From contig NZ_GG697169.2 of assembly GCF_000161835.1 (NCBI RefSeq), positions 2,360,575 through 2,424,574 on the forward strand: a stretch of 64,000 nt of DNA, in the 5' to 3' direction. Positions 55,905 through 64,000 of the stretch are shown piece after piece. The notes under the pieces were generated by a model. It did no database searches and was not told the origin of the DNA. It saw only the letters and a program-made list of their open reading frames with translations. Each line of letters opens with the position of its first letter. Within the stretch, counting starts at the first letter, position 1. The stretch is from Thalassobium sp. R2A62 (GTDB taxonomy: Bacteria > Pseudomonadota > Alphaproteobacteria > Rhodobacterales > Rhodobacteraceae). The position numbers were made by a program, and so were the translations under genes.

Positions 55905-56660
55905 ATGACAAATGCACAAACAACAATTGACCCCGCAGAGGTCGCCAAATTCGAAGCGATGGCGGCTGAATGGTGGGATCTAGACGGCAAGTTCAAGCCT
56001 CTACACATGTTAAACCCATGTCGTCTGGACTACATCACACGACAGATTGCCGCAGAATTTGATCGCGACCTAGATACAGCAGCACCGTTCGCGGGTTTGC
56101 GAATACTGGACATCGGCTGTGGGGGTGGATTGCTGTGCGAACCTATGGCGCGGCTCGGCGCAGAAATTGTAGGGGCCGACGCAGCGGAACGGAATATTCC
56201 AGTGGCCCGGGTTCATGCCGAGCAATCCGGCCTCGACATTGACTACCGTCACACAACTGCCGAGGCGATGGCAGAAGCCGGCGAACAGTTTGATGTGGTT
56301 TTGAACATGGAAGTGGTCGAACACGTCGCCGATCCACTTTTATATATCACCGCCTGTCAGCAGTTGCTCAAACCAGGTGGATTGCACATTTGCTCGACGC
56401 TCAATCGAAATCCCAAGAGTTACATCTTTGCCATCATCGGGGCCGAGCACGTCATGCGTTGGCTGCCCAAAGGAACCCACGAGTGGAACAAGTTCATCAC
56501 ACCCGACGAGCTGTTTGATCTTTTGTCTCAGGCCGGATTAGAACCCGTCGACCGCAAGGGTTTCGTTTTTAATCCATTGGGATGGTCGTGGAAGTTGTCA
56601 GACCGTGATTTGAGCGTGAACTACGTCACAGCGAGCCTGAAACCTACTCTAGCTCGCTAA
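55905..56660 (+). CDS. ubiG: ubiquinone O-methyltransferase UbiG
   Basis: The 251-residue SAM-dependent methyltransferase begins [20 protein letters not shown] after GGAG. It has the glycine-rich SAM motif [20 protein letters not shown] and the conserved [22 protein letters not shown]. It performs both O-methylations in ubiquinone synthesis at the membrane. Its 3' end overlaps the convergent marR gene by 17 bp. Confidence 0.95.
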   Translation: MTNAQTTIDPAEVAKFEAMAAEWWDLDGKFKPLHMLNPCRLDYITRQIAAEFDRDLDTAAPFAGLRILDIGCGGGLLCEPMARLGAEIVGADAAERNIPVARVHAEQSGLDIDYRHTTAEAMAEAGEQFDVVLNMEVVEHVADPLLYITACQQLLKPGGLHICSTLNRNPKSYIFAIIGAEHVMRWLPKGTHEWNKFITPDELFDLLSQAGLEPVDRKGFVFNPLGWSWKLSDRDLSVNYVTASLKPTLAR

Positions 56661-57090
56661 GGCGACGACGCAACTCTCGCATGACTGGCAAAGCCGCGCG
56701 GACCTTTTCCGCTCCGACCGCATCGACGACATCCGAAATGACTGGAGTGATCGCGGCAAGAGCAGTGTTTCGTGCTTGAACACCAGACGGGCTGATCGTC
56801 ACCAATTTACGGCGTGCATCGTCCCAGTCCGGTCGAATGTGAACATGACCCTGCCATTCCAGTTTCGACAACGTATTGGTCATCGCGCCACGCGTTAGAT
56901 GAAACGACTTTGCCAATTGCGCTGGCGTTCGTTCTTGGGCTAGACCCGCAAGATGGTTCAGAACGATAAAATGTGAAAGCTCCATACCTTTGGGCAGAGC
57001 TTTGGTCAAAGCGCTGCGGGCCAACTGATCCGTCATCAGGATTTCGCTGAACAGCGATCTAGAAAGAGTATCGTTCTCATCCGACATCAT
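56644..57090 (-). CDS. MarR-family transcriptional regulator
   Basis: The 148-residue protein has a MarR winged helix (about 30-110: [20 protein letters not shown], then [13 protein letters not shown] and the wing [13 protein letters not shown]). Ligand and targets are unknown. It is translationally coupled to the upstream nitrilase-family gene (4-bp overlap), which is unusual for a regulator of its own operon but common in this conserved alphaproteobacterial cluster. Confidence 0.9.
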   Translation of the reverse strand: MMSDENDTLSRSLFSEILMTDQLARSALTKALPKGMELSHFIVLNHLAGLAQERTPAQLAKSFHLTRGAMTNTLSKLEWQGHVHIRPDWDDARRKLVTISPSGVQARNTALAAITPVISDVVDAVGAEKVRAALPVMRELRRRLSELE

Positions 57091-57905
57091 GGACCCTCAA
57101 AATCAGCGTCCGACAAGAGTGACGGGATACGCTGTCTGGCTTTTGCCACTTTTGACAGGTCCAAATCAACATATGTGATGCCCGTACCGATTCCAGCGTC
57201 ACATAAAACCTCACCCCACGGCGAAATCGCCATACTGTGCCCATAAGTTGCGCGGTTTGGCGTGTTTTGCCCCGTTTGAGCAGCCGCCAAAACAAAACAC
57301 CCCGTTTCAATAGCCCGCGCGCGCAACAAAGATTCCCAATGCGCCACACCTGTCACAGGCGAGAAAGCAGAAGGGACGAGCAATATTTCTGCTCCGGCAC
57401 GCGCCAATTTCCTATAGAGATGCGGGAACCTCAAATCATAGCAAATCGTCAATCCCATCGTGCCGATAGGTGTTTCTGAAACCACAGCACGCGCGCCCGG
57501 TTGATAGGCGCGCGATTCACGGTATGCCTCGGTTTCGGAAACCTTGGCATCAAACATGTGGATTTTGTCGTAATGCGCTTCGATCATCCCATCTGGCGAA
57601 ATGAGAAAAGATCGGTTCAAGAGCCGAGGATCCGCGGTGTCCGACTTTAACGACAGCGATCCTAGCGACAGCCATATTCCGACGTCGTGAGCCGTATCCT
57701 GAAGAGCCGCCAACATCTGATCATCAGACTGTGTCACCAAGGTGATTTCACGCTGTGCAACATCAGTCGTGATGCAATTTGAAACTTCGGGTGTGAGTAC
57801 GAAATCTGCACCCTGTTCTGCAGCCTCACGGATATAGGACGAGAGCGCCGCCAAATTTACGTCGGGATCAGATCCCGACGTCATTTGGATCAGCGCGACC
57901 TTCAA
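57087..57905 (-). CDS. carbon-nitrogen hydrolase (Nit family)
   Basis: The 272-residue protein has the nitrilase-superfamily triad: Glu in FVLTPEVSN, Lys in HYDKIHMFDAKV and Cys in GLTICYDLRFP. It is closest in layout to Nit1/NitFhit-like amidases, which repair deaminated glutathione in other organisms. Adjacency to grxC, a glutathione-dependent enzyme, fits that role, though the substrate is inferred. It overlaps grxC and marR by 4 bp on each side. Confidence 0.88.
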   Translation of the reverse strand: MKVALIQMTSGSDPDVNLAALSSYIREAAEQGADFVLTPEVSNCITTDVAQREITLVTQSDDQMLAALQDTAHDVGIWLSLGSLSLKSDTADPRLLNRSFLISPDGMIEAHYDKIHMFDAKVSETEAYRESRAYQPGARAVVSETPIGTMGLTICYDLRFPHLYRKLARAGAEILLVPSAFSPVTGVAHWESLLRARAIETGCFVLAAAQTGQNTPNRATYGHSMAISPWGEVLCDAGIGTGITYVDLDLSKVAKARQRIPSLLSDADFEGP

Positions 57906-58159
57906 GCGGCGAGCAACCCGTCTAGCTTGCCCGAGCGTTCAAGCGCGTAGAGATCATCACAACCTCCGATGTGGGCTTCACCGATAAAGATCTGTGGAAC
58001 GGTACGACCGCCGTTGGCCCGCTGGATCATTTCCGGTTTGCGCGATGGATCAGCCAATACGTCGATCTCGGAAAAGCTGGCGCCCTTTTCATTCAAGAGC
58101 CGTTTGGCCGCGTGGCAGAAACCACAAAGCGGTGATGTATAGATTTCGATGGTGTTCAT
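57902..58159 (-). CDS. grxC: glutaredoxin 3
   Basis: The 85-residue glutaredoxin has the active site SPLCGFCHAAKRLL (CGFC rather than the classical CPYC), the cis-proline in RTVPQIFIG and the glutathione-binding GGCDDLYAL. Both cysteines are present, so the dithiol mechanism is possible. It sits between comF and nit in one operon. Confidence 0.93.
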   Translation of the reverse strand: MNTIEIYTSPLCGFCHAAKRLLNEKGASFSEIDVLADPSRKPEMIQRANGGRTVPQIFIGEAHIGGCDDLYALERSGKLDGLLAA

Positions 58160-58193
58160 TTCGGATGTCCTTTGATGACGTTTTGATAGTCAT

Positions 58194-58913
58194 CTAGGCA
58201 TCCTTTGTCACGCGGGCCAGTGTTAGGACACAAACCTCGCGGGCGCGTGAGGTCTGCAACGCCTCTGTAGCGGCAGTAAGAGTTGCGCCAGTCGTCATAA
58301 CATCGTCGGCAATCAAGACGCGTTTGCCTTGGATCTCATCGGCATATTTCGGTTTGATCGTGATTGCGCCGCGCAAGAGATCAAAGCGTTCGTCACGAGA
58401 TAGACCTTCTAGCGACGTGGTCGGTTTGGTTCGACGCAAAAGGTCTGGCAGAACAATCGCATTCACATAGGGTTTTAGTTCCAGAGCAAACAACGCTGAT
58501 TGATTGTATCGCCGCTTTAACATGCGTGACCAATGCAATGGTATCGGTGCAATAATCGTATCTGGCTGCAGCAGCGGTGCGGCAGCACGTGCCATCCATT
58601 GGGACAGTGCTGGGACCAAATCAGTCCGGTCGCCATGCTTTAAAGCCAAGACAAGCCGCCTTGCATTCCCCGAGTATAGCGTTGCTGCCCGTCCGTGTAG
58701 CCAAGGGCGCGGTGACGCGTGACATGCTTCGCAATAGGCGGTTTCCTCAGGATCAACGTCACCGATCAGCGGTGCGCCACATGCGCCGCAAACTGCCCCC
58801 GTTATGAACGGTGTGTCTGACCAACACTTGCCACAAAGCCCCGTATCACCTTCGACCAACGCATCACACGACACGCATTGCGTTGGATAGAGTATGCGAA
58901 GGGCGCTTTGCAT
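58194..58913 (-). CDS. comF: ComF-family phosphoribosyltransferase-like protein
   Basis: The 239-residue protein has an N-terminal double zinc ribbon (CVSCDALVEGDTGLCGKCW, then CGACGAPL and YCEACHASP) and a C-terminal PRTase fold with the PRPP loop VLIADDVMTTGATL. Homologues support DNA uptake or processing in competent bacteria. It heads the comF-grxC-nit-marR operon and is divergent from the methyltransferase-like gene at 58933. Confidence 0.92.
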   Translation of the reverse strand: MQSALRILYPTQCVSCDALVEGDTGLCGKCWSDTPFITGAVCGACGAPLIGDVDPEETAYCEACHASPRPWLHGRAATLYSGNARRLVLALKHGDRTDLVPALSQWMARAAAPLLQPDTIIAPIPLHWSRMLKRRYNQSALFALELKPYVNAIVLPDLLRRTKPTTSLEGLSRDERFDLLRGAITIKPKYADEIQGKRVLIADDVMTTGATLTAATEALQTSRAREVCVLTLARVTKDA

Positions 58914-58932
58914 CTGGGGCGATCTCTCCTAA

Positions 58933-59778
58933 ATGAGCAGGATGCAAACGCAAACGCCCCTCTTTGATCCGCCCCTGGACTGCCAGTGCACGACACGCGT
59001 CACCGAGATGCTCTTCCAAGACATCGCCGCGGATGATCTGTATGAAAGACTACAAGAGGTTAACAGAACCTTTACAGATGTCGCGATTATCACGCGCTTT
59101 CCCAAAGTCTGGCAGGATCGCTTGCCCAAAGCGAAGGTCGTGGACTTTGACGACGTGCTCGCCCTGCCGCAACGGTCCTTTGATCTGGTAATCCATACGC
59201 TTTGCTTGCATCGCGCGAATGATCCAGTCGGCCAGCTCATTCAATCGCGAAACGCGCTGCGCCCTGACGGTATGTTTCTGGCCAATCTCTTTGGTGGTGA
59301 AACTTTGCATGAACTCCGCGCTTCTCTTGCTGAAGCTGAAACAAAGGTGAGTGGCGGGCTGTCCCCTCGGGTTTCCCCAATGGGGGAAATTCGCGACCTT
59401 GGGGCATTGCTGCAACGCGCTGGGCTAGCATTGCCAGTCGCAGACGGCGTTCAGACAACGGCCACGTACACGGACGCTTTTGCCTTGATGCGCGATCTGC
59501 GTATGATGGGCGAGACCAACTCAATGACCGCACGGAACAAAACATTTGTGAAACGTGATCTGTTTGACGAAACCGACCGTATCTACAAAGCAGCCTTTGC
59601 GCTGGATGGCGATCGCATCCCTGCGACGTTTGAAATAATCACACTGACCGGCTGGGCGCCGTCAAAAGATCAACCTCAACCGCTTCGCCCGGGGTCTGCA
59701 ACAAATCGTTTGGCGGATGCGCTGGGCACAATTGAAACGCCAGTGGGCGGTCCGACACGACGGGGGTCAGACACATGA
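58933..59778 (+). CDS. NDUFAF5-like methyltransferase-fold protein
   Basis: The 281-residue protein resembles alphaproteobacterial NDUFAF5/BioC-like proteins: LFDPPLDCQCTTRV near the N terminus, SFDLVIHTLCLHRANDP, LRPDGMFLANLFGGETLHELR and SPMGEIRDLGALLQRAGL. The glycine-rich SAM motif I expected near residue 50-60 is not evident (TFTDVAIITRFPKVW stands there). In mitochondria the relative modifies an arginine of complex I. Its ATGA overlap with hemH links it to that gene. Confidence 0.8.
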   Translation: MSRMQTQTPLFDPPLDCQCTTRVTEMLFQDIAADDLYERLQEVNRTFTDVAIITRFPKVWQDRLPKAKVVDFDDVLALPQRSFDLVIHTLCLHRANDPVGQLIQSRNALRPDGMFLANLFGGETLHELRASLAEAETKVSGGLSPRVSPMGEIRDLGALLQRAGLALPVADGVQTTATYTDAFALMRDLRMMGETNSMTARNKTFVKRDLFDETDRIYKAAFALDGDRIPATFEIITLTGWAPSKDQPQPLRPGSATNRLADALGTIETPVGGPTRRGSDT

Positions 59779-60875
59779 CACCGCCAACCCAAGACAAAGG
59801 ACACGACACCATGTTCGACTCAACCAACCAAGAGGCGGTCTGCCCTGTCCATGCTCCGTCGGATCACCCCCACGTTAAACCTGCCAAGGTTGGAATCCTT
59901 CTCGCCAATCTTGGGACACCAGATGCCACAGACTATTGGTCAATGCGTCGCTATTTGGGTGAGTTTTTGTCTGACAAACGCGTGGTCGATTATTCCGCGT
60001 GGCTTTGGCAGCCGTTGCTCCAGCTCGTGATTCTGACCAAGCGCCCGTTCAGTTCGGGTGCTGCGTACAAATCAATCTGGAACGAAGAAGCGAACGAAAG
60101 CCCCCTTTTGACCATCACCAAACAACAGACCGCAGGGATCAAGGACCGGATGCAGTCGCGCTATGGCGACCGTGTCATGGTTGATTATTGCATGCGCTAC
60201 GGCAATCCGTCGACCAAATCCAAGGTCCGCGAGATGGTCGAAGCCGGGTGCCAAAAGATCATCTTTTTCCCGCTCTATCCGCACTATGCAGGCGCGACGT
60301 CTGCGACGGCGAACGATCAACTCTTTCGGGCATTGATGGAAGAGAAATGGCAGCCGTCTGTCCGTACCGTGCCGGCGTATTTTGAAGAACCGGCCTATAT
60401 TGATGCGCTAGCCCAGTCGATTGAGCGCGCTTATGCGGATGCTGAAAAACGTCCCGATATCCTCGTCTGTTCCTATCATGGCGTGCCCAAGCGGTATCTG
60501 ATGGAAGGCGACCCATACCACTGCCAATGCCAGAAAACGACGCGCTTGCTCAAAGAGCGTTTAGGTTGGAGCGACACCGAAATCACAACGACGTTTCAAT
60601 CTCGTTTCGGCCCCGAAGAGTGGCTGCAGCCCTATACCGTGGAAGAAGTCGCGCGCCTTGCCGAAAAAGGTAAAAAGAATATTGCCGTTTGCGCCCCTGC
60701 CTTCTCGGCTGATTGCATCGAGACGCTCGAAGAGATCAACGAAGAGATTAAGGAAAGCTTTGAAGAGGCTGGAGGACGGGATTTTCTCTATATCCCGTGT
60801 CTCAACGATGATGATGCCCACCTAAGTGCGTTGGGCGGGATTATCGAAGACAACCTCGCTGGATGGTTGGACTAA
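59775..60875 (+). CDS. hemH: ferrochelatase
   Basis: The 366-residue enzyme inserts Fe(II) into protoporphyrin IX, the last haem step. KVGILLANLGTPDATDYWSMRRYL opens the fold, and FFPLYPHYAGATSATANDQL, SYHGVPKRYLMEGDPYHCQC and CAPAFSADCIETLEEI contain the catalytic His/Glu and conserved cysteines. The first ATG overlaps the upstream stop. An ATG at 59811 with AAAGGA upstream is an alternative start that removes 12 residues. Confidence 0.95.
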   Translation: MTPPTQDKGHDTMFDSTNQEAVCPVHAPSDHPHVKPAKVGILLANLGTPDATDYWSMRRYLGEFLSDKRVVDYSAWLWQPLLQLVILTKRPFSSGAAYKSIWNEEANESPLLTITKQQTAGIKDRMQSRYGDRVMVDYCMRYGNPSTKSKVREMVEAGCQKIIFFPLYPHYAGATSATANDQLFRALMEEKWQPSVRTVPAYFEEPAYIDALAQSIERAYADAEKRPDILVCSYHGVPKRYLMEGDPYHCQCQKTTRLLKERLGWSDTEITTTFQSRFGPEEWLQPYTVEEVARLAEKGKKNIAVCAPAFSADCIETLEEINEEIKESFEEAGGRDFLYIPCLNDDDAHLSALGGIIEDNLAGWLD

Positions 60876-60893
60876 AAACATCCGCGTAGACGT

Positions 60894-60928
60894 AAAAAGG
60901 GCGGCATCGGTAAACCGCGCCGCCCTTT
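60894..60928. terminator. bidirectional terminator after hemH
   Basis: AAAGGGCGGC (60896-60905) pairs with GCCGCCCTTT (60919-60928), with an inner CGG/CCG pair. A-run upstream and T-run downstream serve hemH and the convergent 61-aa gene. Confidence 0.9.
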
Positions 60929-60952
60929 CGCAATTCTGATCAGAAGATCTAA

Positions 60953-61138
60953 TTAGGAAGCTGCTGCCAGCAATGCAACCAGGATCAGGGCAACAATTGC
61001 GCCTGTGCCCGAGGAGGATGAACCTGACTCTTCAACGATTACAACTGGGTCCATTTCCATCATTGGCTCGGACATGCCACCGGCGAATGCTGTGGATGCG
61101 ATGCCTGCGAATGCAGCTGCGAGAACGATCTTTTTCAT
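60953..61138 (-). CDS. 61-aa secreted/membrane microprotein, paralog 1
   Basis: The ATG at 61138 opens MKKIVLAAAFAGIASTAFAGG, a signal peptide, followed by a short acidic linker (MEMDPVVIVEESGSSSSG) and a C-terminal hydrophobic helix (TGAIVALILVALLAAAS). The layout predicts a tiny protein anchored by its C terminus after export. It is nearly identical in design to the next gene upstream. I recognise no named family. Confidence 0.8.
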   Translation of the reverse strand: MKKIVLAAAFAGIASTAFAGGMSEPMMEMDPVVIVEESGSSSSGTGAIVALILVALLAAAS

Positions 61139-61308
61139 GTTAAACTCCATAAATACCCACCCAGCACTGTAATTCGAGGCGGCTGGTAGGCCCCAAGTGA
61201 ACACCTCGAGCCGTTTATAAGTCAATTTGGGGGGTATTTGCCAAGTAGAAATGTTTCTGACGGGCTGCAAAGCGCCAAAACAAGCAAGAAACAGTCTGTT
61301 GAGCATAG

Positions 61309-61343
61309 AAAAAGGGCGGTTGGAATGAACCAACCGCCCTTTT
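61309..61343. terminator. terminator between the 61-aa paralogs
   Basis: GGGCGGTTGG (61314-61323) pairs perfectly with CCAACCGCCC (61330-61339), with an A-run before and TTTT after. It lies 24 bp downstream of the second paralog (minus strand). Its core resembles the terminator after the first paralog. Confidence 0.9.
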
Positions 61344-61366
61344 GTAATTCAGATCCGGAGATCGAA

Positions 61367-61552
61367 TTAGGAAGCTGCTGCCAGCAGTGCAACCAGGATC
61401 AGGGCAACGATTGCGCCTGTGCCCGAGGAGGCCGAACCTGCCTCTTCAACGATTACAACTGGTTCCATCTCCATCAATGGCTCGGACATGCCGCCGGCGA
61501 ATGCTGTGGATGAAAGACCTGCAAATGCAGCTGCGAGAACGATATTTTTCAT
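61367..61552 (-). CDS. 61-aa secreted/membrane microprotein, paralog 2
   Basis: The 61-residue product matches its neighbour at most positions: MKNIVLAAAFAGLSSTAFAG, then GGMSEPLMEMEPVVIVEEAG and the same C-terminal helix. Signal peptide, acidic linker and tail helix are all kept, and each gene has its own terminator and upstream region, so the whole transcription unit was duplicated. Function unknown. Confidence 0.8.
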   Translation of the reverse strand: MKNIVLAAAFAGLSSTAFAGGMSEPLMEMEPVVIVEEAGSASSGTGAIVALILVALLAAAS

Positions 61553-61698
61553 GTTAAACTCTCCAGTAAATGCCTGCCGCCTGGTATGTTGAGGACGGCG
61601 ACAAGCCCCAAGACTTACCTCTGGACTATCTCTAATCCAAAAAGGGGCCAAAATGCCAAGTCTGAAACAAACGCAGTGCAAACTCGGCTCGAATGTCG

Positions 61699-62280
61699 TC
61701 AAATTAGCAACACCTGTGCGCCATTCTTAGTCAGGCCGTAAAGCTCGGCAATATGCTCATTATACAGGCCAATACAGCCATTCGACGACCGACGACCGAT
61801 CTTGCGCGTGTCATGAGTGCCGTGGATTCGATAGTAGGTCCAGCTGAGATACAGCGCGTGTGATCCAAGGGGATTATCGGGGCCCGGGCCGACGAACTCA
61901 GGCCATTCAGGGTTGCGCTTACGCATCGCAGGCGTCGGGCGCCAGCTTGGCCCTTCAACTTTACGCGTGATTGTCGTGCGTCCACGACGTGTCAGATCCT
62001 CAGACAGCGGAACACTTGTTGGATACAGTTTGTAGATACTTTGGTCTTCCGACCAATAGTGCAAGGCACGCGATTGAAGGTCTACCAGAATGGCGCCTCC
62101 ACGCAGATTGTCGAAATAGGGCTGCCAGTTCAGCGTACGAAAGCTCGAAATATTGCGGCGCAAAGACTGTGAAATTTCGCCCTCAACCTCGGTTGATTGC
62201 GTCGCAGCACCGGTCCCGACAGCCGCAGCTGTACCCGCGATAAAGCCGCGACGGGTCAAATTGGATGGCAATTTACTCAT
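61699..62280 (-). CDS. Tat-exported L,D-transpeptidase (YkuD)
   Basis: The 193-residue protein has a twin-arginine signal (LTRRGFIAGTAAAVGTG, residues 8-24) and a YkuD catalytic domain with the conserved YRIHGTHDT and SNGCIGLYNEHI, where Cys is the nucleophile. It would make 3-3 peptidoglycan cross-links or attach proteins to the wall in the periplasm. It lies close to a CAP-domain lipoprotein gene and a second YkuD gene. Confidence 0.92.
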   Translation of the reverse strand: MSKLPSNLTRRGFIAGTAAAVGTGAATQSTEVEGEISQSLRRNISSFRTLNWQPYFDNLRGGAILVDLQSRALHYWSEDQSIYKLYPTSVPLSEDLTRRGRTTITRKVEGPSWRPTPAMRKRNPEWPEFVGPGPDNPLGSHALYLSWTYYRIHGTHDTRKIGRRSSNGCIGLYNEHIAELYGLTKNGAQVLLI

Positions 62281-62452
62281 AACAGGATCTCCGTTGACGC
62301 TGTTTAAAAATCGATTGATGCCTCAATATGGCCGGAAAGACGCAGTCGCAAATCAAACAAACGTCAGATTGGCGGTTCGTCGCCAAGTGGGTTTGAAACG
62401 CAACGATCAATTCGCTAAAGCGAAGGGGAGTAAATATTAAGGCGATCGCACC

Positions 62453-62968
62453 ATGAACCGTATCACGTCACTTCTGTTTGTTGCCATGATGGCCTTGGTT
62501 GCATGTGCGCCACAACCCGATTCGTCGCGTATTGGCCCAGATGGGAACCCGCTTCCTACTGTGTACCGGATCAAAGCACGCGATACGGCCGACATCCAAT
62601 TCCGCATGCTGGATAGCGTAAACGCCCTGCGCCTCGCTGCCGGTGCTTCGCAAGTTAAGCTCGACGCGCCTCTCAATGCAGCGGCAGCAACGCATTCTCG
62701 TGACATGGCCGTGCAAAACCGCCCTTGGCACTTTGGATCTGACGGATCGTCACCCATCGATCGTGTTCGTCGTGTCGGCTACACCGGAACGCTATTGGGC
62801 GAAAACATCTCTGAGACCTACGAGACCGAGCTTGAAACCTTGGCTGCATGGATGGAATTGCCGCAAACTCGGAACGTTATTTTGGACACCAACGCGGCCA
62901 ACATGGGCTTTGCATGGTTCCAAGAGCCAAACGGGAAGGTTTGGTGGACACTGGTGATGGGATCCTAA
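62453..62968 (+). CDS. CAP/SCP-domain lipoprotein
   Basis: The 171-residue protein has a lipoprotein signal with lipobox LVAC (Cys18), then a CAP domain (about 48-168): VNALRLAAGASQVKLDAPLN, AATHSRDMAVQNRPWHFGSD, GENISETYETELETLAAWM. The CAP His/Glu pattern is present (ATHSRDM, GENIS). It is anchored in the membrane facing the periplasm. Molecular role of bacterial CAP proteins is poorly defined. It is flanked by two L,D-transpeptidase genes. Confidence 0.88.
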   Translation: MNRITSLLFVAMMALVACAPQPDSSRIGPDGNPLPTVYRIKARDTADIQFRMLDSVNALRLAAGASQVKLDAPLNAAAATHSRDMAVQNRPWHFGSDGSSPIDRVRRVGYTGTLLGENISETYETELETLAAWMELPQTRNVILDTNAANMGFAWFQEPNGKVWWTLVMGS

Positions 62969-62972
62969 CCCT

Positions 62973-63467
62973 TTACGGGTAGATTGAGATTACCGTTCCG
63001 TTTTTAACCATCGCGTAGATTTGCTCCATCTCGCGGTCTTTGACCGCGATGCAGCCCCACGTCCAATCGTCATCGCTATTGCGAAACCTTTTGGGTGTGC
63101 CGTGGATAAAGATGTCGCCGCCGGGTGGCATGCCCAGCGCACGCGCGACTTCTACGTCATTGGCATTCGGGTAGGAAATGCCCAGCGACAGATGGAAACG
63201 GCTATTTGGGTTGCGACGGTCGATAAAGTAGTTGCCCTCGGGCGTCTTGCCGTCGCCTTCGACCTGTTTGCGGCCGACTGGTTCAAATCCCAGCGCAAAG
63301 TCATATTTTTCCAGCACTTCGTTATTGTGCATCAAATACATCGTACGCGCCTCTTTATAGACGGCGATACGCGTGACTTCTGGACCGTTGTAAGTCTTGA
63401 ATTTGGATCCGCAGCCCACGAGCACGAAAAACAATAAGAATACCGAAAGGACACGAAACAACCGCAT
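62973..63467 (-). CDS. L,D-transpeptidase lipoprotein (YkuD)
   Basis: The product of 164 residues begins MRLFRVLSVFLLFFVLVGCG with lipobox LVGC. A YkuD domain follows: RIAVYKEARTMYLMHNNEVL, GDGKTPEGNYFIDRRNPNSRFHLSL pattern, FIHGTP and the nucleophile Cys in WTWGCIAVKD. The start at 63467 has a GAGGCGG-type site upstream and is preferred over a longer frame. It is convergent with the CAP gene, 4 bp apart. Confidence 0.92.
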   Translation of the reverse strand: MRLFRVLSVFLLFFVLVGCGSKFKTYNGPEVTRIAVYKEARTMYLMHNNEVLEKYDFALGFEPVGRKQVEGDGKTPEGNYFIDRRNPNSRFHLSLGISYPNANDVEVARALGMPPGGDIFIHGTPKRFRNSDDDWTWGCIAVKDREMEQIYAMVKNGTVISIYP

Positions 63468-63541
63468 CAGAACCACCGCCTCAGTTTTTTTTGTCTGCAT
63501 AACAGGATTACCGGATTTTTACAGCCTGATTGAATGTCACA

Positions 63542-64000
63542 CTAGCGTGAGAACCGAGCGGCGATTTCTGTGTGATTTGACCACCGAAACTGGTCAACCG
63601 GTTGCACCCAATCCAGCGCAAAACCCGCATCCACCAAAATCCGCGCGTCACGCGCGAATGTGACAGGGTTGCATGACACCGATGCCACCAATGGAACCGC
63701 GCTATTGGCAATTTCATGGGTCTGCGCCTCTGCACCTGCACGAGGCGGGTCGATGACAACGCCATCCTTTTTATGAAATTCATCTGGCAACAGAGGACGG
63801 CGAAACAAGTCGCGCGCTTCAGTCGTCACGCGCTTGAGCCCTGTGGCCATCCGCCAACCTGCATCCAAAGTCTCAAGCATGTCAGCCACACCTTCGACTG
63901 CATGGACCTGTGCAGTTTCTGCCATTGGTATCGTGAATGTCCCTGCGCCAGCAAAGAGATCAACAACAATAGACGCATCACCCAATGCATTTTGCACCGC
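63542..64000 (-). CDS. class I RNA uracil-5-methyltransferase, C-terminal part (partial)
   Basis: The visible 150 or so residues hold the SAM motif VVDLFAGAGTFTIPMA, the DPPRAGAEAQ motif and the catalytic-cysteine motif SCNPVTFARDARIL, typical of TrmA/RlmCD-type m5U methyltransferases of 23S rRNA or tRNA. The GTG at 63997 is an internal codon; the gene continues beyond the window edge. Confidence 0.9.
   Translation of the reverse strand, partial: AVQNALGDASIVVDLFAGAGTFTIPMAETAQVHAVEGVADMLETLDAGWRMATGLKRVTTEARDLFRRPLLPDEFHKKDGVVIDPPRAGAEAQTHEIANSAVPLVASVSCNPVTFARDARILVDAGFALDWVQPVDQFRWSNHTEIAARFSR

Noticed and set aside
1-64000. CRISPR arrays, rRNA and tRNA genes
   Set aside because: No regularly spaced repeats with unique spacers, and no rRNA or complete tRNA patterns, were seen.

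Overview
The window looks like chromosomal DNA of a marine Rhodobacterales alphaproteobacterium of the Roseobacter group. The signs are the gene orders rnd-kdsD-lptC-lptA-lptB-hpf-ptsN, rimP-nusA-ylxR-infB and comF-grxC-nit, a DUF5927-type glycosyltransferase, and a moderate GC content. An Octadecabacter- or Loktanella-like genus would fit the many broken insertion elements, but the sequence alone does not fix the genus. No tRNA, rRNA or CRISPR array was recognised.

Bases 1-11000 are accessory DNA. They hold a LysR regulator, small unknown genes, a secreted nuclease, an IS3-family element with a nonsense codon in orfB plus a solo remnant of the same element's right end, and two decayed copies of an integrase catalytic domain flanking a FadL-like porin gene. 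A TetR/DUF4345 divergent pair, an integrase N-terminal fragment and a zinc-ribbon transposase fragment follow. A diverged 76-bp direct repeat (1144-1219 and 9960-10035) brackets most of this island. Bases 11000-14900 carry an isoquinoline-oxidoreductase-like molybdenum enzyme pair (iorBA) with a divergent AraC-type regulator interrupted by a stop codon.

Bases 15100-31000 form an envelope-glycan region. RNase D, KdsD, LptC, LptA, LptB, Hpf and PtsN are on the plus strand. A two-module sulfotransferase, a GT14/DUF5927 glycosyltransferase, two paralogous GT2-like transferases, GalE, GalU, KdsB and CysQ are on the minus strand. A lone KpsM-type exporter permease, an SH3-like secreted protein and AlkB close the region. 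UDP-sugar, CMP-Kdo and PAP-recycling enzymes beside a sulfotransferase suggest a sulfated surface glycan.

Bases 31000-49300 are housekeeping: dnaK-dnaJ, a frameshifted radC, a phosphate-binding-protein/OmpA fusion, a secreted protein next to secA, a parvulin, argJ, mutT, and rimP-nusA-ylxR-infB with an apparent premature terminator in the rimP leader. Two 40-codon genes sit next to strong terminators.

Bases 49300-64000 contain a peptide ABC importer operon headed by proline iminopeptidase, ubiG, a comF-grxC-nit-marR operon, an NDUFAF5-like protein with hemH, two tandem 61-residue membrane microproteins, two L,D-transpeptidases around a CAP-domain lipoprotein, and the 3' part of an RNA uracil methyltransferase that runs off the window.
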